From Nitriliruptoraceae bacterium (GTDB lineage: Bacteria; Actinomycetota; Nitriliruptoria; Nitriliruptorales; Nitriliruptoraceae): 50,253 nucleotides of DNA. Positions 33,107-41,220 of the stretch are shown in pieces (position 1 is the first letter of the stretch; the number at the start of each line of letters is the position of its first letter). Where the stretch lies: the NCBI GenBank assembly GCA_007130695.1, contig SLRZ01000147.1, positions 1 through 50,253 of the forward strand, read 5' to 3'. Both the position numbers and the translations under genes were made by a program. The notes under the pieces were generated by a model. That model worked only from the letters and a program-made list of their open reading frames with translations. It made no database searches and was not told the origin of the DNA.

Positions 33107-34501
33107 GTGGCAGACCCCGTGGACGACGCCGACCGACTGCTGCCACCCGCACCGGTCACCTCGCTGGCCGAGCATCTGCGCCAGGGCGGCGGGGTCGGGC
33201 TGCAGGCGGCCCTCGGGATGGAGCCCGGGGAGGTCACCGACCTCGTCGACCGGGCCGGCCTGCGCGGCCGGGGTGGGGCCGGCTTTCCCACGGCGACCAA
33301 GTGGCGTGGCGTGCAGGCCACCGCGGCCGAGCACGGTGGCCGGGTCACGCTGGTCGCCAACGCCGCGGAGGGGGAACCCGGTACCTACAAGGACCGGGTG
33401 CTGATCGCCCAGCAGCCCTATGCGTTCATCGAGGGGATCTGCATCGCACTGCACGCCAGCGGCGCGGAACACGCCTACATCGGGATCAAGGAGAAGTTCA
33501 CCCGACCCGTTCAGCGGCTGAGGGAAGCCTTGTCCGAGGCGGTCGCGGCCAGCTGGCCGGGCGCCGAGCGGATCGAGGTCGTCACCGGTCCCGACGAGTA
33601 CCTCTTCGGTGAGGAGACGGGGATGCTCGAGGTCATCGAGGGCAAGCTGCCGATGCCGCGCATCGTCAAGCCCTTCGAGGCGGGCCTGTACGCCTCGACC
33701 ACGCAGTCCAACCCGACCATCGTCAACAACGTCGAGACCCTCTCGCACGTCACACGCATCCTCGCCCACGGTCCGGACTGGTTCCGCGGTGCGGGCACCG
33801 AGGGTTCGCCCGGCACGATGGTCTTCACGGTCGTCGGCGACGTCGCCCACCCCGGGGTCTACGAGTTGCCACTGGGGACGAGCCTGCGCACGCTGCTGGT
33901 CGACATCGCCGGTGCTGATGACGTCAAGGCGGTCTACTCCGGGGTCTCGGCCGCGGTCATCACGCCGGACAAGCTGGACACCCCGCTCGGTTTCGACGAG
34001 ATGCAGGAGGCCGGTCTCGGGCTCGGGTCGGGCGGGTTCATCGTCTACGACTCCTCCCGCAACATGGTCGACGTGCTCTCGGTGCTGGTGAACTTCCTGG
34101 CCGTGGAGTCGTGTGGGCAGTGCAACGCCTGCAAGCTCGGCAACATGGAGATGGCCGACGTGCTGTCCTCGGCCCAGCGGGCCGAGGCCACGCAGACCGA
34201 CCTCGAACGCATGCTCAAGCGCAACCAGACCGTCACCGACCAGAATCGCTGCTACCTGCCGGTCGGTGCACAGCTGTTGGTCGGCAGCACCGTGCAGGCA
34301 TTCGCTGCGGAGTTCGCCGGCACCGTCGAGCGCGGCGAGCCCACTTCGGCCGACCTGCCGACCCCGTTGATCGACCACATCGACGAGGACTCCGGCGAGG
34401 TCACCTACCACCCCCGCTACCACCTCAAGCAGCACGACTGGTCCTACAGCGACGTCGATCCGGTCGAGGAGCGACGGCGGGCCCTGCGCGAGATGCGCTG
34501 A
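33107..34501 (+). CDS. nuoF: Stand-alone NADH-quinone oxidoreductase subunit F-like protein
   Basis: 464 residues. The FMN/NADH-binding 51-kDa domain is present (GLRGRGGAGFPTATKW, NAAEGEPGTYKDR, GEETGMLEVIEGKLPMPR), then a SLBB-like segment and the C-terminal 4Fe-4S motif with Cys336, Cys339, Cys342 and Cys382. GTG 33107 chosen because GGAG lies six bases upstream; a TTG at 33095 is the alternative. No nuoE, nuoG or membrane Complex I genes are next to it; it follows the deacetylase. It could be an extra diaphorase subunit for another oxidoreductase (for example a formate dehydrogenase or Complex I variant elsewhere). Confidence 0.88.
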   Translation: MADPVDDADRLLPPAPVTSLAEHLRQGGGVGLQAALGMEPGEVTDLVDRAGLRGRGGAGFPTATKWRGVQATAAEHGGRVTLVANAAEGEPGTYKDRVLIAQQPYAFIEGICIALHASGAEHAYIGIKEKFTRPVQRLREALSEAVAASWPGAERIEVVTGPDEYLFGEETGMLEVIEGKLPMPRIVKPFEAGLYASTTQSNPTIVNNVETLSHVTRILAHGPDWFRGAGTEGSPGTMVFTVVGDVAHPGVYELPLGTSLRTLLVDIAGADDVKAVYSGVSAAVITPDKLDTPLGFDEMQEAGLGLGSGGFIVYDSSRNMVDVLSVLVNFLAVESCGQCNACKLGNMEMADVLSSAQRAEATQTDLERMLKRNQTVTDQNRCYLPVGAQLLVGSTVQAFAAEFAGTVERGEPTSADLPTPLIDHIDEDSGEVTYHPRYHLKQHDWSYSDVDPVEERRRALREMR

Positions 34502-34550
34502 CCCGTGAGGCGGTCCGCGGTGTCGGGAGCGGGTGACGACGCCTCGGGGA

Positions 34551-35885
34551 TCAGCCACCCACGAGGTGGGTGGGAACCTGCTTGCCCAACAGTCTGTGCG
34601 TGGTCTGTCGGCCCCACTCGTCGAGGTCGGCGATGCGGTCGCTGGAGGCCATGAGTCCGCCGTAGCGCTCGACGTGCGACGCCCACTGCTCGCGGCGCTC
34701 GACCGCCGGGCGCACGATCAGGCAGTCGGGATCGTTGACCCAGAAGCGGCCGTGCTGGAAGGCCCGTGCCGCCCCGGTGAGCATCGCCGAGCGGGTGGAC
34801 GGCAGGCACAGCTCGCCCTCGAGAGGCTCGTGGTCGGGGCCGGTGTCGGGGCTGATCCGCATGGCGTCCACCTTCCCGAGACTCGGCAGCAGGGGCGCGC
34901 CGCAGCCCAGCAGATAAGCGTCACCGATGGCCTCGCGGATCAGGTCCAGCCCCTCGCGGTAGGCCACCAGCGGGTCCGGAGTGCCGTGCCGGCGACCGTG
35001 CAGCGCACCGGCGTAGAGGAAGTCGATCTTGAAGTAGTCGAAGCCCCAGTCGCGCATCGTGGAGAACACCCGGGTCAGGTAGTGGGCCGCATCCGGATGG
35101 GTGACGTCGAGGGCGGCGAGGTCCTGGCCCCAGTTGTGTCCGGCCGACACGGGGGCCTGGGGGCCACCCACGAGCCAGTCGGGGTGCTCGGCGGCCAGCC
35201 GCGAGTCGGCTCCGGCCAGGAACGGCGCGACCCAGATCCCGGCACGACGGCCACGGTCGCGGATGCGGCGGCTCATCGCCCCCACCGACGCGAAGCGATC
35301 GGACAGGGTGAGCCAGTCGCCGATCGCCGCCTGGTAGCCGTCGTCGAGCTGGACGACGTCGACGGGCAGCTCGACCTCCTCGATGGCCTGGAGGTTCTCG
35401 TCGACATCCCGCTCGGTGACGTCGGTGAAGTAGTGGTACCACGAGCACCACACCGTCGGTGCGGGCCGCACGGGTGGGAGGGCCAGACGAGAGACCACCC
35501 CGTCCGCCCAGCGTGCCAGTGCCCCGTCGATGCCCCCACGGCCCTCGTCGACGAGGTGGTCGACGGCGGCGTCCGCGGTGAGCCGCAGGCGGGTCCCGTC
35601 GAGTTCGGCGCGGATCGTCGGGACCTCGGTCCGGCCGTCGGGGGCGGCGACGACGTGGACGGCGCCGTGACCGGTCTCGACGGCGAGCAGCCCGTCGCCC
35701 TGGAACGCCTCCGGCCCGGGGACGGGTGCGTCCGCGCGGCAGTGGAGGAGACGGAACAGCTCGTGCCGCGAGCGGTGGGGTGCCTCGTCGACGCGGTAGG
35801 TCGCCGTCGGGGTCCACGACTGCCAGCCGTGTTCGTGCACCCGGGCGAGCGCGGGGTCGATGTCGATCTCGGCGACGGTCTGCAT
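34551..35885 (-). CDS. Alpha-galactosidase, GH36/melibiase-like
   Basis: 444 residues, shorter than the usual ~700 of GH36, but the TIM barrel is complete: TVWCSWYHYFTDVTERDV, VDVVQLDDGYQAAIGDW, the nucleophile Asp288 in DYFKIDFLYAG, LLGCGAPLLPSLG and the acid/base candidate Asp347 in RISPDTGP. It would release terminal alpha-galactose from melibiose or raffinose-type sugars. ATG at 35885 with GGAGAGG upstream. No signal peptide, so it works inside the cell after sugar import. Divergent from galT with a shared 99-base promoter region. Confidence 0.85.
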   Translation of the reverse strand: MQTVAEIDIDPALARVHEHGWQSWTPTATYRVDEAPHRSRHELFRLLHCRADAPVPGPEAFQGDGLLAVETGHGAVHVVAAPDGRTEVPTIRAELDGTRLRLTADAAVDHLVDEGRGGIDGALARWADGVVSRLALPPVRPAPTVWCSWYHYFTDVTERDVDENLQAIEEVELPVDVVQLDDGYQAAIGDWLTLSDRFASVGAMSRRIRDRGRRAGIWVAPFLAGADSRLAAEHPDWLVGGPQAPVSAGHNWGQDLAALDVTHPDAAHYLTRVFSTMRDWGFDYFKIDFLYAGALHGRRHGTPDPLVAYREGLDLIREAIGDAYLLGCGAPLLPSLGKVDAMRISPDTGPDHEPLEGELCLPSTRSAMLTGAARAFQHGRFWVNDPDCLIVRPAVERREQWASHVERYGGLMASSDRIADLDEWGRQTTHRLLGKQVPTHLVGG

Positions 35886-35915
35886 GGGCACCTCTCCGGT
35901 GTCGCCGGCCGCCCG

Positions 35916-35954
35916 GTGCCGTGCGGCACGCGGCGGGAAGCGGCATGATGCCGC
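35916..35954. promoter_or_regulatory. Paired inverted repeats in the divergent alpha-galactosidase/galT promoter region
   Basis: GTGCCG-TG-CGGCAC (35916-35929) and GCGGCAT-G-ATGCCGC (35940-35954) are both perfect dyads with related half-sites (TGCCG/CGGCA). They lie in the 99 bases between the divergent starts and are good candidates for binding a LacI/GntR-type galactoside regulator that would control both directions. Confidence 0.5.
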
Positions 35955-35984
35955 ACGGGGCCCGCCGAGGGGAGAGGGACGAAG

Positions 35985-37106
35985 GTGATCCCGACGACGA
36001 CGCGCCTCGCCGACGGTCGCGAGATCGTCTACTTCGACGACGCCCCGGGCGCTGACCGTGCCGCGGTCGACACCCGGGACCTGGCACCGGCGACGAGCCA
36101 CTCGGAGCTGCGCCACGACCCCCTGCTGGGGGAGTGGGTGGTCGTGGCCTCCCACCGCCAGGGACGGACGCACCTCCCACCGACCGATGCCTGCCCCCTG
36201 TGCCCGTCGACCGCCGGACGCGCCACGGAGATCCCCAGCGGCGACTACGACGTGGTGGTGTTCGAGAACCGGTTCCCGAGTCTGGGTGCCGGCGTCGCCG
36301 CCGACGTGGACGACGGCGAGCTCGCCGACCCGGCCCTGCGCCGGTGGTCGGGTGGCGGGCGCTGTGAGGTGGTCTGCTTCACCAGCGACCATGGGGCCTC
36401 TTTCGGCTCGCTCTCGGACGTCCGCGCCCGCACGGTGGTCGAGGCGTGGGCCCAGCGGACCTCGGCGCTCTCGCGCCGCGCCGACGTCGCCCAGGTCTTC
36501 GTCTTCGAGAACCGTGGGCAGGCGATCGGGGTCACCCTGCACCATCCCCACGGCCAGATCTACGGCTATCCCTTCGTCACGCCCAGAACCCGGCGGATGC
36601 TCGACCGGGCCCGCGAGCACGAGGAGCGCACCGGCCGCGGCCTGCTCGCCGACGTCCTCGCCGCCGAGGTCGAGGCGGCCCGACGGATCGTGACCGCCGG
36701 CGCGCACTGGACCGCCTACGTCCCGGCTGCCGCCCGGTGGCCGTTCGAGGTCCACCTCGTGCCACACCGACGGGTGCCCGACCTGCCGGCGCTCGACGAG
36801 GCCGAACGGGCCGAGCTCGCCGAGGTCTACCGCGACCTGCTCGCACGCTTCGACCGGGTCTTCGACGATCCTCTGCCGTACGTGGCCGCCTGGTACCAGG
36901 CCCCGGTCGCCGAGGACCGCGACCTCGCCCACCTGCACCTGCAGCTGTTCTCGATCCAGCGGGCCCCGGACAAGGTGAAGTTCCTGGCCGGGTCCGAGTC
37001 GGCCATGGGCGTGTTCATCAACGACGTCGCCCCCGAGCGGGCCGCGGAGCTCCTCCGGGATGCCGGACCGACCTCCTCGGTCGAACGCCCCGGGGGTGGG
37101 AGGTGA
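35985..37106 (+). CDS. galT: Galactose-1-phosphate uridylyltransferase
   Basis: 373 residues, HIT superfamily. Catalytic motif HPHGQ at 187-191, with His189 the uridylylated nucleophile; Cys70 and Cys73 (CPLC) are the zinc ligands, and LHLQLFSIQRAPDKVKFLAG is the second metal/substrate region. Leloir-pathway step: galactose-1-P plus UDP-glucose to glucose-1-P plus UDP-galactose. GTG 35985 with GAGAGGG six bases upstream. Its stop overlaps the beta-galactosidase GTG by 4 bases (GTGA); galK follows in the same operon. Confidence 0.95.
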   Translation: MIPTTTRLADGREIVYFDDAPGADRAAVDTRDLAPATSHSELRHDPLLGEWVVVASHRQGRTHLPPTDACPLCPSTAGRATEIPSGDYDVVVFENRFPSLGAGVAADVDDGELADPALRRWSGGGRCEVVCFTSDHGASFGSLSDVRARTVVEAWAQRTSALSRRADVAQVFVFENRGQAIGVTLHHPHGQIYGYPFVTPRTRRMLDRAREHEERTGRGLLADVLAAEVEAARRIVTAGAHWTAYVPAAARWPFEVHLVPHRRVPDLPALDEAERAELAEVYRDLLARFDRVFDDPLPYVAAWYQAPVAEDRDLAHLHLQLFSIQRAPDKVKFLAGSESAMGVFINDVAPERAAELLRDAGPTSSVERPGGGR

Positions 37107-39166
37107 CGGCCCGGAGCGACGGCGCCGGCGGCACACCGGGACGCGATGCTCCCTCGGCCCTGGCCGGGGTCGTCGAGCGGTGCGGCGGCCTGCTCTACGG
37201 CGGGGACTACAACCCCGAGCAGTGGCCCGAACAGGTGCGGGCACAGGATCTCGAGCTGATGCGCGCGGCCGGGGTGAACCTCGTCACCGTCGGGGTGTTC
37301 AGCTGGGCACTGATCGAGCCCGCGCCCGACCGGTACGAGTTCGCCTGGCTCGACCGCGTGCTGGACGACCTCGCCGGGGCCGACATCGCCGTCGACCTCG
37401 CGACGGCCACGGCCTCGCCTCCCCCGTGGCTGGCCCACCGCCATCCCGAGACGTTGCCGGTGACCCGCGACGGACGCCGGCTGTGGCCGGGAGGCCGGCA
37501 GGCGTTCTGCCCCAGCTCGTCGGTGTTCCGCGACCGGGCGGTCCGCCTCGCCGGGCGCATGGCCGAGCGCTACGCCGATCATCCGGCCCTGGTGCTGTGG
37601 CACGTGGGCAACGAGTTGGGTGCCCACAACGCCCACTGCTTCTGCGACGTCTCCGCCGACGCCTTCCGCGGCTGGCTGCGGATCCGCTACGCCGACGACC
37701 TCGATGCGCTCAACGACGCGTGGGGGACGGCGTTCTGGAGCCAGCGGGTCCACGCCTGGGAGGAGGTGCTGCCGCCGCGGGCCAACCCCGCCATCGGCAA
37801 TCCCTCCCAGGAGCTCGATTTCCGGCGCTTCTCCTCCGACGAACTGCTGGCCTGCTTCACCGCTGAACGCGACGTCCTGCGGCGCGTCACCCCCGAGGTC
37901 CCGGTCACCACCAACCTCATGGCGATGTGGGTGTTCCGCGACGCGGACTACTGGAGTTGGGCGCCCGAACTGGACCTCATCGCCAACGATCACTATCTCG
38001 TCGCGGACGATCCCCGGGCCCACGTGGAACTGGGTCTGAGCGCCGACATCACCCGCGGCCTGGCGAGCGGCCGGCCCTGGTTGCTGATGGAGCATTCGAC
38101 CGGCGCGGTGAACTGGCAGCCGCGCAACCCGCCCAAGGCACCGGGACAGCTGCGCCGCAACAGTGTGCAGCACATCGCGAGGGGTGCCGACGGGGTGCTG
38201 TTCTTCCAGTGGCGCGCATCGACGGCGGGAGCGGAGCGGTTCCACTCGGCGATGCTGCCGCATGCGGGCCCCGACACGCGGGTGCACCGCGAGGTGCGGG
38301 CGCTCGGCGCGGACCTGGCACGGCTCGCCGAGGTCGTCGGCAGTCGTGTGGTGAGCGAGGTGGCGCTGATCTTCGACTGGCAGAGCTGGTGGGCGGTCGA
38401 GCAGTTCGCCCATCCCTCGGTCGACGTGACCTACCGCGATCGGGTCCGTGCGTGGCACGCCGCGCTGTTCGACACCCACACCGGCGTGGACGTCGTGGCG
38501 CCCGGGGCCGAGCTGTCCGGCTACCGGCTGGTCGTGGTGCCGACGCTCTACCTCGTCGACCGGGCCGCCGTCGAGACGATCGAGCGCTTCGTCCGCGCCG
38601 GCGGCACCGCGCTGATCACCTATTTCTCGGGCATCGTCGACGAGCACGACCGGGTGCTCCCCGGCGGCTACCCGGGGGCGTTCCGCGAGCTGTTGGGGAT
38701 CTGGGTCGAGGAGTTCCATCCACTGTTGCCGGAACAGGAGGTACGGCTCGACGACGGGGGGACCGGCAGCGTCTGGACCGAGCACCTGCACCTATGCGGC
38801 GCCCAGGCCGTGGCCACCTACAGCGACGGGCCCCAGGCGGGCCTCGCGGCCCTCACCCGTCACGCCGTGGGGGAGGGCGCGGCCTGGTACGTCGCCACGG
38901 AACTCGACGACGACGCCCGCGTGCGACTCGTACGACGGGTCCTGGACGAGGCCGGGGTCCGACCCGTGACCCGTGCACCGTCGGGCGTCGAGGTGGTGCG
39001 GCGCTCGCACGAGCAGGGACCGAGCTATCTCTTCGTGCTCAATCACCGCGATGCGATGGTCGAGGTCGATGCGGCGGGCGTCGACCTGCTCACCGGGGCC
39101 GAGGTGAGCGGGCGGATCACGGTGCCGCCCGGTGGGGTCGCGGTGGTCCGCGAGGTGGACGCGTGA
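37103..39166 (+). CDS. Beta-galactosidase, GH42
   Basis: 687 residues. The GH42 signatures are GGDYNPEQWPEQV near the N-terminus, the acid/base Glu171 in LWHVGNELGAHN, CFCDVSADAFRGWL, and the nucleophile Glu330 in LLMEHSTGAVNWQPRN. A trimerisation Rossmann-like domain (VDVVAPGAELSGYRLVVVPT) and a C-terminal beta domain complete the family length. It cleaves terminal beta-galactose from small oligosaccharides, supplying GalK. GTG start inside the galT stop (4-base overlap); its own stop overlaps galK by 4 bases. No signal peptide. Confidence 0.94.
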   Translation: MTARSDGAGGTPGRDAPSALAGVVERCGGLLYGGDYNPEQWPEQVRAQDLELMRAAGVNLVTVGVFSWALIEPAPDRYEFAWLDRVLDDLAGADIAVDLATATASPPPWLAHRHPETLPVTRDGRRLWPGGRQAFCPSSSVFRDRAVRLAGRMAERYADHPALVLWHVGNELGAHNAHCFCDVSADAFRGWLRIRYADDLDALNDAWGTAFWSQRVHAWEEVLPPRANPAIGNPSQELDFRRFSSDELLACFTAERDVLRRVTPEVPVTTNLMAMWVFRDADYWSWAPELDLIANDHYLVADDPRAHVELGLSADITRGLASGRPWLLMEHSTGAVNWQPRNPPKAPGQLRRNSVQHIARGADGVLFFQWRASTAGAERFHSAMLPHAGPDTRVHREVRALGADLARLAEVVGSRVVSEVALIFDWQSWWAVEQFAHPSVDVTYRDRVRAWHAALFDTHTGVDVVAPGAELSGYRLVVVPTLYLVDRAAVETIERFVRAGGTALITYFSGIVDEHDRVLPGGYPGAFRELLGIWVEEFHPLLPEQEVRLDDGGTGSVWTEHLHLCGAQAVATYSDGPQAGLAALTRHAVGEGAAWYVATELDDDARVRLVRRVLDEAGVRPVTRAPSGVEVVRRSHEQGPSYLFVLNHRDAMVEVDAAGVDLLTGAEVSGRITVPPGGVAVVREVDA

Positions 39167-40284
39167 CGCCGATGCCGACCGAGCGACGGTTTTCCGCCCC
39201 GGGACGAGCGAACCTGATCGGCGAGCACACCGACCACACGGGCGGACTCGTGCTGCCTGCCGCGATCGACCGGGCGATCAGCCTCGAGGTGAGGCCGGGC
39301 GGTGACACCATCACGCTGCGCTCCGACGGTGCCGGCGAGGAGGTGCGCCTGCCCGCGGACGGCAGCGAGGGGCCGGACCGGGGCTGGGGACGGTACGTGC
39401 GGGCGGTCGCCGCCGAGCTGGACGACGCCGGCCGCCGCCCTGTCGGCCTCGTGGGCCACCTGAGTTCCGACCTGCCACAGGGTGCGGGGCTGTCGTCCTC
39501 GGCGGCTCTCGAGGTGGTGGTGGCCACAGCGCTGTGCGCTGTCGCCGACCTCCCCCTCGACCACCTCGAGCTCGCGCGACTGTGCCGGCGCGCCGAGCGC
39601 CGGGCCGTCGGGGTGCCGTCGGGGATCATGGACCAGGCGGCCTCGATCCTGGCCCGCGCGGGTCACGGCCTGCTGCTCGACTGCCACACCCTCGAGCACC
39701 GCCACGTGCCGCTGCCGCCAGACCACCTCCTGCTACTCATCGACTCGGGGGTCCGCCGGGAGCTGGAGGCCTCGCCGTACCGCGCCCGAACGGAGGAGCT
39801 GGGCGCGGCGCTGCCCGTGCTCGGTGGTCGTCGACCAGCCGACGTCGACCCGGAAGAGCTCGACGGGCTGCTGGCCGGACTCGACGACGTCCCCGCCAGG
39901 CGGTTGCGGCACGTGGTCACCGAGAACGCCCGGGTCCTCGAGGTCGAGGCCGCCCTGCGGTGCGGTGATCTCGACCGACTCGGCGAGTTGTTCGACGATG
40001 GGCACGCCAGCCTGCGTGACGACTTCGAGGTGACCATCCCGGAGCTCGACACGTTGGTGGCCTTCGCCCGCGGTGCGGGAGCCACCGCGGCGCGGATGAC
40101 GGGGGCGGGCTTCGGTGGCTCGATCGTGGCGCTGGTTCCCAGCGCGCGAGCGGCGGTCGTCGGTGAGGAAGTCGTCGACGCCTACCGCCGGCGGTTTCCG
40201 GACCGGACACCGACCGTGCACCTGTGCCGCGCGGTGGACGGCGCCGGCAGGCGGCCCCCTCCCGTGGACATTTCGGAAACCTGA
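39163..40284 (+). CDS. galK: Galactokinase
   Basis: 373 residues, GHMP kinase. Substrate signature APGRANLIGEHTDHTGGLVLP, ATP-binding LPQGAGLSSSAALEV, GVPSGIMDQAAS, and the third motif MTGAGFGGSIVAL are all present. Phosphorylates galactose to galactose-1-phosphate. GTG at 39163 overlaps the beta-galactosidase stop; an ATG at 39172 is possible. Last gene of the galT-GH42-galK operon; galE and an aldose mutarotase are not in the window. Its last codons lie within a 35-base sequence repeated upstream of the P450 gene. Confidence 0.95.
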   Translation: MTPMPTERRFSAPGRANLIGEHTDHTGGLVLPAAIDRAISLEVRPGGDTITLRSDGAGEEVRLPADGSEGPDRGWGRYVRAVAAELDDAGRRPVGLVGHLSSDLPQGAGLSSSAALEVVVATALCAVADLPLDHLELARLCRRAERRAVGVPSGIMDQAASILARAGHGLLLDCHTLEHRHVPLPPDHLLLLIDSGVRRELEASPYRARTEELGAALPVLGGRRPADVDPEELDGLLAGLDDVPARRLRHVVTENARVLEVEAALRCGDLDRLGELFDDGHASLRDDFEVTIPELDTLVAFARGAGATAARMTGAGFGGSIVALVPSARAAVVGEEVVDAYRRRFPDRTPTVHLCRAVDGAGRRPPPVDISET

Positions 40285-40300
40285 CAGTGTCTCGAGTCGG
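40266..40300 (+). repeat. Copy 1 of a 35-bp direct repeat, overlapping the galK 3' end
   Basis: Begins GGACATTTCGGAAACCTGAC. It matches 44256-44290 at 30 of 35 positions in the same orientation, 3990 bases apart. The first 19 bases are the end of galK including its stop; the rest is intergenic. The inner dyad that is perfect in copy 2 is degraded here. Confidence 0.7.
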
Positions 40301-40308
40301 TGAGCCCG

Positions 40309-41220
40309 TCACCAGTCGCCCGTGCGCGGTGGGTCGGCGCCGCGCCGGGTGCAGGCCAGGGCGGCGGCGCCGGCCGCATAGGTCAGGGCACCGGTCAGCT
40401 GCCCGGTATCGAGGTGGTCGAGGCTCCCACGTGTCAGCCGGTGGTCCACGGCGAGGGTGGCCAGCAGCGCCGAGGTGAAGGCGTCGCCGGCGCCGACGGT
40501 GTCGACCACCTCCACCTCGATCGCGGACACCTCGACCTCCCCCACCGGAGCGCCGGCCCACACGCCGGAGGCGCCGCGGGTGACCACGACCAGGGCCGGT
40601 CCGAGGTCCCGCCAACGCCGCGCGACCTCGATCGGGTCACGGTCGGGGTAGAGGGCCGCGAGGTCCTCGTCGCTGACCTTGACGAGGTCACAGCAGGCGA
40701 CCGCCTCCTCGAGCAGCGTGCGGTAGGTCGCGTGGTCGGTGACGGCCTCGGCCCGGACGTTGGGGTCCAGGGAGACGAACCGCCGACCACGCTCGCGGTC
40801 GAGCAGGGTGCGGTAGGTCTCGCCGGCGGGGACGGTCCGCAGGCCGACCGCTCCGAGGGAGAGGTGCAGGGCCGCGCCGTGCGGCAGGGCCGGCAGGTCC
40901 TCGGGTCGTAACCCGACCGCGGAGGTCCCCTCGAGGTAGAAGCGGTAGCCGGCCCGACCCTCGGCGTCGAGGTGCACCACGGCGAGGGTCGTCGGCGCCC
41001 GGGTCGGGGTGGCGAGGATGGTGTCGGCACCCTCCTCGGTCAGGCCCCGGGCCAGCAGCCGACCGAAGCCGTCGTCGGAGAGCGGGCCGAGGTAACCCAC
41101 CCGTCGACCGAGTCGGGCGAGGCCGACGGCGACGTTGTACGGCGAGCCGCCCGGTGACGGCCGCAGGAGCCCACCCTCGGGCACCAGGTCGATCAGCGCT
41201 TCCCCGGTGACGACGATCAC
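40309..41220 (-). CDS. PfkB-family sugar kinase, probably fructokinase
   Basis: 303 residues, ribokinase-like fold. Start VIVVTGEALIDLVPEG, the substrate segment SPGGSPYNVAVGLARLG (PfkB signature 1) and the C-terminal signature VDTVGAGDAFTSALL with the catalytic Asp. The closest pattern is fructokinase (GEALIDLVP). GTG 41220 overlaps the stop of the GH13 gene by 4 bases, so it is the second gene of a two-gene operon with it; fructose from sucrose cleavage would be its substrate. Confidence 0.87.
   Translation of the reverse strand: MIVVTGEALIDLVPEGGLLRPSPGGSPYNVAVGLARLGRRVGYLGPLSDDGFGRLLARGLTEEGADTILATPTRAPTTLAVVHLDAEGRAGYRFYLEGTSAVGLRPEDLPALPHGAALHLSLGAVGLRTVPAGETYRTLLDRERGRRFVSLDPNVRAEAVTDHATYRTLLEEAVACCDLVKVSDEDLAALYPDRDPIEVARRWRDLGPALVVVTRGASGVWAGAPVGEVEVSAIEVEVVDTVGAGDAFTSALLATLAVDHRLTRGSLDHLDTGQLTGALTYAAGAAALACTRRGADPPRTGDW

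Noticed and set aside
31244-34558. 1104-codon minus-strand frame opposite the deacetylase and nuoF
   Set aside because: Antisense artefact; it also runs into the GH-like gene in a different frame.
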